Assembly (NCBI RefSeq): GCF_012913485.1
Contig: NZ_CP051774.1
Span: 5,580,001-5,644,000 of the forward strand
Source: Luteolibacter luteus
GTDB taxonomy: Bacteria; Verrucomicrobiota; Verrucomicrobiia; Verrucomicrobiales; Akkermansiaceae
Direction of reading: 5' to 3'
Length of the DNA: 64,000 nucleotides
Shown: piece after piece, positions 60,048 through 64,000 of the stretch
Layout: every line of letters begins with the position of its first letter
How positions within the stretch are numbered: the stretch's first letter is position 1
Made by a program: the position numbers and the translations under genes
The notes under the pieces: model-generated
Database searches by the model: none
Told to the model about the DNA's origin: nothing
What the model saw: only the letters and a program-made list of their open reading frames with translations

Positions 60048-60352
60048 TTTGATTGAACCCGTTTTGGAGGGAGGAGAAAACCCGCCCGGTGCCGCGATGC
60101 CCTCGCGCACCGGGCGGTGTTGTTTTCGGAAGATAGGTCCGGAGGGGAAGGCATAGGGCCTGTGGAGGCAGAGGGGAAACCGGCCTCCCGTCACGGGCTG
60201 CTTGAATTTACAGCTCCGCCCCCTTCACGTGCCGTTTTCGGTCAAAAAAGTGAGATTCCACGGGGGATGACTTACCCGGGGTTGCACCGTGTGGGTTTTC
60301 CCTTATTAGGGCGCGTCGCCATAGCGTTTCTGCCTTTGGCGATTTTTACGCT
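60048..60352. other. Intergenic region before gcvP
   Basis: About 305 bases. It contains the terminator at 60082-60126. I looked for a glycine riboswitch, given gcvP downstream, and saw no match to its conserved core. Confidence 0.55.
60082..60126 (+). terminator. Rho-independent terminator after the FnIII gene
   Basis: CCGCCCGGTGC (60082-60092) pairs with GCACCGGGCGG (60107-60117), followed by TGTTGTTTT. It ends 80 bases after the FnIII stop. Confidence 0.85.
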
Positions 60353-63181
60353 ATGTCTGCCCACACCGATTTCCGCAGCCGTCACCTCGGGGCCATCGGC
60401 TCCGACCGCGAAGAGATGCTCCGTGCCACCGGTTATGATTCGCTGGATGCGCTCATCGCCGACACCGTTCCCGCTGGCATTCGTTCGGATGCTGCTTTGG
60501 AACTGCCCGCTGCGAAGTCGGAGCCGGAGGCGCTCGCCTGGTTGAAGGCGATCATGGGTAAAAACAAAGTGCTGAAGTCCTTCATCGGCCAAGGCTATTA
60601 CGGCACCCATGTCCCCGGTGTGATCCTGCGGAACATCTTGGAAAATCCGGGCTGGTATACCGCCTACACGCCCTATCAGGCGGAGATTGCCCAGGGCCGC
60701 CTGGAGGCGCTGTTGAATTTCCAAACGCTCATCACTGAACTCAGCGGGCTGGATGTGGCGAATGCCTCGCTGCTTGATGAAGGCACTGCTGCTGCGGAGG
60801 CGATGAGCCTGGCGCTGGCCGGTGCCCCGAAGGGCAAGGTCTTCTTTGTTTCCGATGCCTGCCATCCGCAGACAATCGACGTGGTGGTGACCCGCGCGGA
60901 ACCGCTGGGCATCGAGGTGAAGGTGGGCGATTGGCGGACCTTTGATCCTGCTTCCTGCGAGGGGCTCTTCGCGGTGCTTGTCCAGTATCCGGACACCTAC
61001 GGCACGGTGGCTGACTACGCCGCTTTCTTCGAGAAGGCGAAGGCCGCGAAGGCGGTGACGATCGTGGCGGCGGACCTGCTCGCGCTGACGCTGCTGAAGG
61101 CCCCGGGTGAATTTGGCGCGGAGATCTGTGTCGGCTCGAGCCAGCGCTTTGGCGTGCCTTTCGGCTTCGGTGGTCCGCACGCCGGCTTCATGTCCTGCAA
61201 GGATGCCCTGAAACGCAAGCTGCCTGGACGTCTCATCGGTGTCTCGGTGGATTCCCGTGGCAAGCCGGGCTTCCGCCTTTCCCTGCAGACGCGGGAGCAA
61301 CACATCCGCCGTGACAAGGCGACTTCGAACATCTGCACCGCGCAGGTTCTGCTCGCGGTGATGGCTTCCATGTATGCCGTGTATCACGGCCCTGAAGGCC
61401 TGAAGCACATCGCGAAGACGGTGAATGAGAAGACGGCCGCGCTGGCCGCTTCCCTGACCGCTGCCGGAGTGAATGTGGTGAACGAGAGCTTCTTCGATAC
61501 GCTCACGATTTCCGTGACGGACGCCGATGCCGTCCTGGCTGCCGCGGTGGAGAAGGGGATCAATCTCCGCAAGATCGATGCGAAGCGTGTGGCGGTTTCC
61601 TTCGACGAAACGACCACCGATGCCGATGTGGCGGCGGTGGCGAATGTGCTGGGTGCGAAGTCGCTCTCTTCCGACAAGACCAGCGCATGGCATGCGGATC
61701 TTTCCCGCAAGTCCGCCTTCCTCACGCAAAAGGTCTTCAACTCCTATCACTCCGAAACGGAGATGCTGCGCTACATCAAGCGCTTGGAGTCGAAGGATCT
61801 CGCGCTGAATGAATCGATGATCGCGCTCGGCTCTTGCACGATGAAGCTGAATGCGACTTCCGAGATGATGCCGCTGAGCTGGCCGGAAGTGTCCTCGGTA
61901 CATCCTTTCGTTCCCGCCGATCAAAGCGCGGGCTATCGCGAGATGCTGGGCTTGCTCGAAGGCTGGCTGGCAAATGTCACGGGCTTCGCGGCGGTTTCCT
62001 TGCAGCCGAATGCGGGCTCGCAGGGCGAGTACGCCGGCCTGCTGGCGATCCGCCGTTACCATCTTTCCCGTGGTGACACGCACCGCGATGTCTGCCTGAT
62101 CCCGGTGTCCGCGCACGGCACGAATCCGGCCTCCGCAGTGATGGTCGGCATGAAGGTCGTCGGCGTGAAGTGCGACGAGCAGGGCAACATCGACGTGCCG
62201 GACCTGAAGGCTCGTATCGAGGAGCACCGCGAGAACTTGGCCGCGCTGATGGTCACCTATCCTTCGACGCATGGCGTGTTCGAAGAGACGATCGTGGATA
62301 TCTGCGAATCGATCCACGCGGCCGGTGGCCAAGTCTACATGGACGGCGCGAACATGAACGCGCAGGTGGGCCTTACCAGCCCGGGTGGCATTGGTGCCGA
62401 TGTTTGCCATCTGAACCTTCACAAGACCTTCTGTATCCCGCACGGCGGTGGTGGTCCCGGCGTGGGCCCGATCGGCGTGGCGGAGCAGCTTGTTCCATTC
62501 CTGCCGGGCCATCGCGAGCTGGACTCGAAGGAAGGTCCGGTATGCTCGGCTCCTTGGGGCAGTGCATCGATCAACACGATCTCCTGGATGTATATCGCGA
62601 TGATGGGTCCGGATGGCCTGAAGGACGCCACCGAGCTGGCGATCCTCAATGCGAACTATGTGGCGAAGCGTCTGGCACCCTTCTTCCCGGTGCTCTACAC
62701 CGGCACGAAGGGCCTGGTGGCACATGAGTGCATCATTGATGTCCGTCCGCTTTCCGAGAAGAGCGGTGTCACCGTGGAAGATGTGGCGAAGCGCCTCATG
62801 GACTACGGTTTCCACGCTCCTACCATGAGCTGGCCGGTCGCCGGCACCCTGATGATCGAACCTACCGAGTCCGAGGCGAAGGTGGAGCTGGATCGCTTCT
62901 GTGATGCGATGGTTTCCATCCACGGGGAGATCATGGCCGTGATCAATGGCGAGGCGGACGCCACCGACAACGTGCTGAAGAACGCGCCGCACACCGCGGA
63001 CAGCGTGATCGCGGATGATTGGTCGCACGCCTACGGCCGAGAGCAGGCCGCCTACCCGCTGCCCTATCTGCGGAACCACAAGTTCTGGCCTTCCGTCGGA
63101 CGTATCGACAACGTCCATGGCGACCGCAACTTGGTCTGCACCTGCGACAGCGTGGAGGCCTACGCGGCAGCCGCGCAGTAG
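60353..63181 (+). CDS. gcvP: Glycine dehydrogenase (decarboxylating), P protein, full-length
   Basis: The 942-residue PLP enzyme decarboxylates glycine and passes the aminomethyl group to lipoylated GcvH in the glycine cleavage system. The two homologous halves are both present in one chain. PLP-binding Lys691 lies in [18 protein letters not shown], and the N-terminal half starts with [17 protein letters not shown]. The family motif [20 protein letters not shown] is at about 80-100. Other gcv genes are not adjacent. A strong hairpin follows the stop. Confidence 0.97.
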   Translation: MSAHTDFRSRHLGAIGSDREEMLRATGYDSLDALIADTVPAGIRSDAALELPAAKSEPEALAWLKAIMGKNKVLKSFIGQGYYGTHVPGVILRNILENPGWYTAYTPYQAEIAQGRLEALLNFQTLITELSGLDVANASLLDEGTAAAEAMSLALAGAPKGKVFFVSDACHPQTIDVVVTRAEPLGIEVKVGDWRTFDPASCEGLFAVLVQYPDTYGTVADYAAFFEKAKAAKAVTIVAADLLALTLLKAPGEFGAEICVGSSQRFGVPFGFGGPHAGFMSCKDALKRKLPGRLIGVSVDSRGKPGFRLSLQTREQHIRRDKATSNICTAQVLLAVMASMYAVYHGPEGLKHIAKTVNEKTAALAASLTAAGVNVVNESFFDTLTISVTDADAVLAAAVEKGINLRKIDAKRVAVSFDETTTDADVAAVANVLGAKSLSSDKTSAWHADLSRKSAFLTQKVFNSYHSETEMLRYIKRLESKDLALNESMIALGSCTMKLNATSEMMPLSWPEVSSVHPFVPADQSAGYREMLGLLEGWLANVTGFAAVSLQPNAGSQGEYAGLLAIRRYHLSRGDTHRDVCLIPVSAHGTNPASAVMVGMKVVGVKCDEQGNIDVPDLKARIEEHRENLAALMVTYPSTHGVFEETIVDICESIHAAGGQVYMDGANMNAQVGLTSPGGIGADVCHLNLHKTFCIPHGGGGPGVGPIGVAEQLVPFLPGHRELDSKEGPVCSAPWGSASINTISWMYIAMMGPDGLKDATELAILNANYVAKRLAPFFPVLYTGTKGLVAHECIIDVRPLSEKSGVTVEDVAKRLMDYGFHAPTMSWPVAGTLMIEPTESEAKVELDRFCDAMVSIHGEIMAVINGEADATDNVLKNAPHTADSVIADDWSHAYGREQAAYPLPYLRNHKFWPSVGRIDNVHGDRNLVCTCDSVEAYAAAAQ

Positions 63182-63193
63182 AAGGCAGCGAGT

Positions 63194-63245
63194 GCAAGTA
63201 GCAGGGGCAAGAGTATCCTCCTGAGGATTTTTGCCCCTTGCTACT
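63194..63245 (+). terminator. Long hairpin after gcvP
   Basis: AGTAGCAGGGGCAA (63197-63210) pairs with TTGCCCCTTGCTACT (63231-63245) with one bulged T, enclosing an inner ATCCTC/GAGGAT stem (63215-63228). It separates gcvP from the Nudix gene and probably terminates or insulates gcvP. Confidence 0.75.
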
Positions 63246-63273
63246 GCCGCCGGCTACTTGCTACTTCCCGCGC

Positions 63274-63792
63274 GTGACCCCACCTTCACCGATCGATTGG
63301 GCAAGCTGGCGAGCGGAAATCCACGCGACGCTGCTCTTCATCATCAAGGACGGGGAAATCCTCCTGATCGAGAAGAAGCGTGGTCTCGGGGCGGGGAAGA
63401 TCAACGGCCCCGGGGGAAAGATTGATCCGGGGGAGACGCCCTTGGAGTGCGCTGTCCGCGAAACCCGCGAGGAACTGGGCATTACGGCCCTCAGGCCGGT
63501 GAAATATGGAGAACTCCATTTCGCCATGTCCGATATTCCGGACATCCTCTGCCACGTCTTTCTGGCGAGGGATTTCACCGGGCATCCGGTCGAGACCGAG
63601 GAGGCCAAGCCGCTGTGGTGCCGTCTGGCGGACATTCCCTACGACCGGATGTGGAAGGACGACATCCATTGGCTGCCGCTGCTGCTGGACGACCGCAAAT
63701 TCCATGGCCGCTTCATCTTCACCGGCGAGGACGTGGTCTGGCAGCATATGGAGCATGACGTCCACTGGCCGTCTTCAGCGGCCGTGCCCTAA
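63274..63792 (+). CDS. Nudix hydrolase, MutT-like
   Basis: The 172-residue protein has the complete Nudix box: GGKIDPGETPLECAVRETRE followed by ELGI, with GG, E, and REx2E in the right spacing. These enzymes hydrolyse nucleoside diphosphate derivatives such as oxidised dGTP. The GTG at 63274 (PPSPIDWASW) is preferred because the alternative TTG at 63238 lies inside the preceding hairpin. The fold ends with the helix EHDVHWPSS. The specific substrate is not clear. Confidence 0.9.
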   Translation: MTPPSPIDWASWRAEIHATLLFIIKDGEILLIEKKRGLGAGKINGPGGKIDPGETPLECAVRETREELGITALRPVKYGELHFAMSDIPDILCHVFLARDFTGHPVETEEAKPLWCRLADIPYDRMWKDDIHWLPLLLDDRKFHGRFIFTGEDVVWQHMEHDVHWPSSAAVP

Positions 63793-63868
63793 GTCTCCCT
63801 GATCTTACTGAAAGGGGCGGGCGAGCCTTTACCGAGGGGTGTCTGCCGTAAGTCAGTATTCCATATAT

Positions 63869-63967
63869 CCTCCGCATGGTTTATCTCTTTTGAGAACATG
63901 TCTCAAATAGCGGAGGTGATAAAGTGAAACGCCCGTTTTCCAACGTGGGAAAACGGGCGGCTTTTGA
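63869..63967. ncRNA. Possible structured element ending in a terminator
   Basis: CCTCCGC (63869-63875) pairs with GCGGAGG (63910-63916), enclosing TTTGAGA (63889-63895) and TCTCAAA (63901-63907). Fourteen bases later a GC-rich hairpin follows: CGCCCGTTTTCC (63930-63941) with GGAAAACGGGCG (63948-63959), then CTTTT. The combination could be a small RNA or the 3' end of a transcript. The terminator may also serve a gene entering from the right on the minus strand. Confidence 0.35.
63930..63965. terminator. Bidirectional hairpin terminator near the right edge
   Basis: The perfect 12-base stem CGCCCGTTTTCC / GGAAAACGGGCG has a six-base loop, with CTTTT on the plus side and a short T run on the minus side. 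Confidence 0.8.
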
Positions 63968-63983
63968 AGGTTGAAAGTTCTGG

Positions 63984-64000
63984 TTAGAGAGCCGACTTGA
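63984..64000 (-). CDS. Possible 3' end of a minus-strand gene (partial)
   Basis: On the minus strand the last bases read codons for K-S-A-L and then TAA (63984-63986), just before the terminator at 63930-63965. This would be the end of a gene that lies mostly beyond the window. The call rests only on the terminator and the in-frame stop. Confidence 0.25.

Noticed and set aside
60130-60352. Glycine riboswitch upstream of gcvP
   Set aside because: Looked for because of gcvP, but no match to the conserved riboswitch core was found by eye.
60272-63118. Very long minus-strand frame (948 codons) opposite gcvP
   Set aside because: It is antisense to a clearly identified gene, is rich in His and Arg as expected from shadow frames at high GC, and shows no family signal.

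Overview
The window is GC-rich and densely coded on both strands. It reads as chromosome from a Verrucomicrobiota bacterium, most like Luteolibacter, Haloferula or other Verrucomicrobiaceae. This is an inference from content: a PEP-CTERM protein, a very large autotransporter-associated beta-strand repeat protein with a Verrucomicrobia-style C-terminus, secreted polysaccharide hydrolases, a zwf-opcA pair, FnIII secretory proteins, and start codons that almost never have a Shine-Dalgarno sequence. No rRNA, tRNA, CRISPR array, insertion sequence or phage gene was seen.

Layout. 1-8.7 kb: end of a secreted protein, zwf and opcA (oxidative pentose phosphate entry), a PEP-CTERM protein beside an ECF sigma factor, mqo, a lipoprotein, an AlkD-like protein and a GNAT acetyltransferase. 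8.7-10.1 kb: rarA. 10.2-27.4 kb: a catabolic island, almost all on the minus strand, that looks aimed at pectic rhamnogalacturonan I. It holds a PL4-type lyase, a GH106-type rhamnosidase, a two-domain acetylesterase, a 1618-residue beta-strand repeat protein and a GH2 beta-galactosidase with two F5/8C domains; a beta-carbonic anhydrase sits inside it on the plus strand. 27.6-29.5 kb: a short ParC/GyrA-type topoisomerase subunit. 29.6-45.8 kb: a nitrate/nitrite assimilation region with a four-cluster Fe-S protein fused to a DmsC-like anchor, nitrite reductase, the ABC importer NrtABCD, a TetR-MFS pair, a PP2C-kinase fusion, a NarK-type transporter, a cytosolic nitrate-binding protein of NasS type, a divergent LysR regulator and a porin. 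45.9-55.3 kb: DUF4870 protein, S10 peptidase, XylR-type regulator, two tandem paralogous unknown proteins, hisH, hisB and a periplasmic unknown. 55.3-64 kb: YyaL-like lipoprotein, a ParA plus roadblock-like pair, FnIII protein, gcvP and a Nudix hydrolase.

How it may work together. The nitrate region would bring nitrate in by two routes (ABC importer and NarK), reduce nitrite with a siroheme enzyme, and sense nitrate through a cytosolic solute-binding homologue next to a LysR regulator; the kinase/phosphatase fusion is the likely signalling partner of NarK. No catalytic nitrate reductase and no NasT antiterminator are visible here, which makes the region the most interesting part of the window. 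The ParA/roadblock pair is the second candidate for an undescribed small system. Inverted repeats upstream of many of these genes look like operators, and a dispersed hairpin repeat occurs twice, about 30 kb apart.
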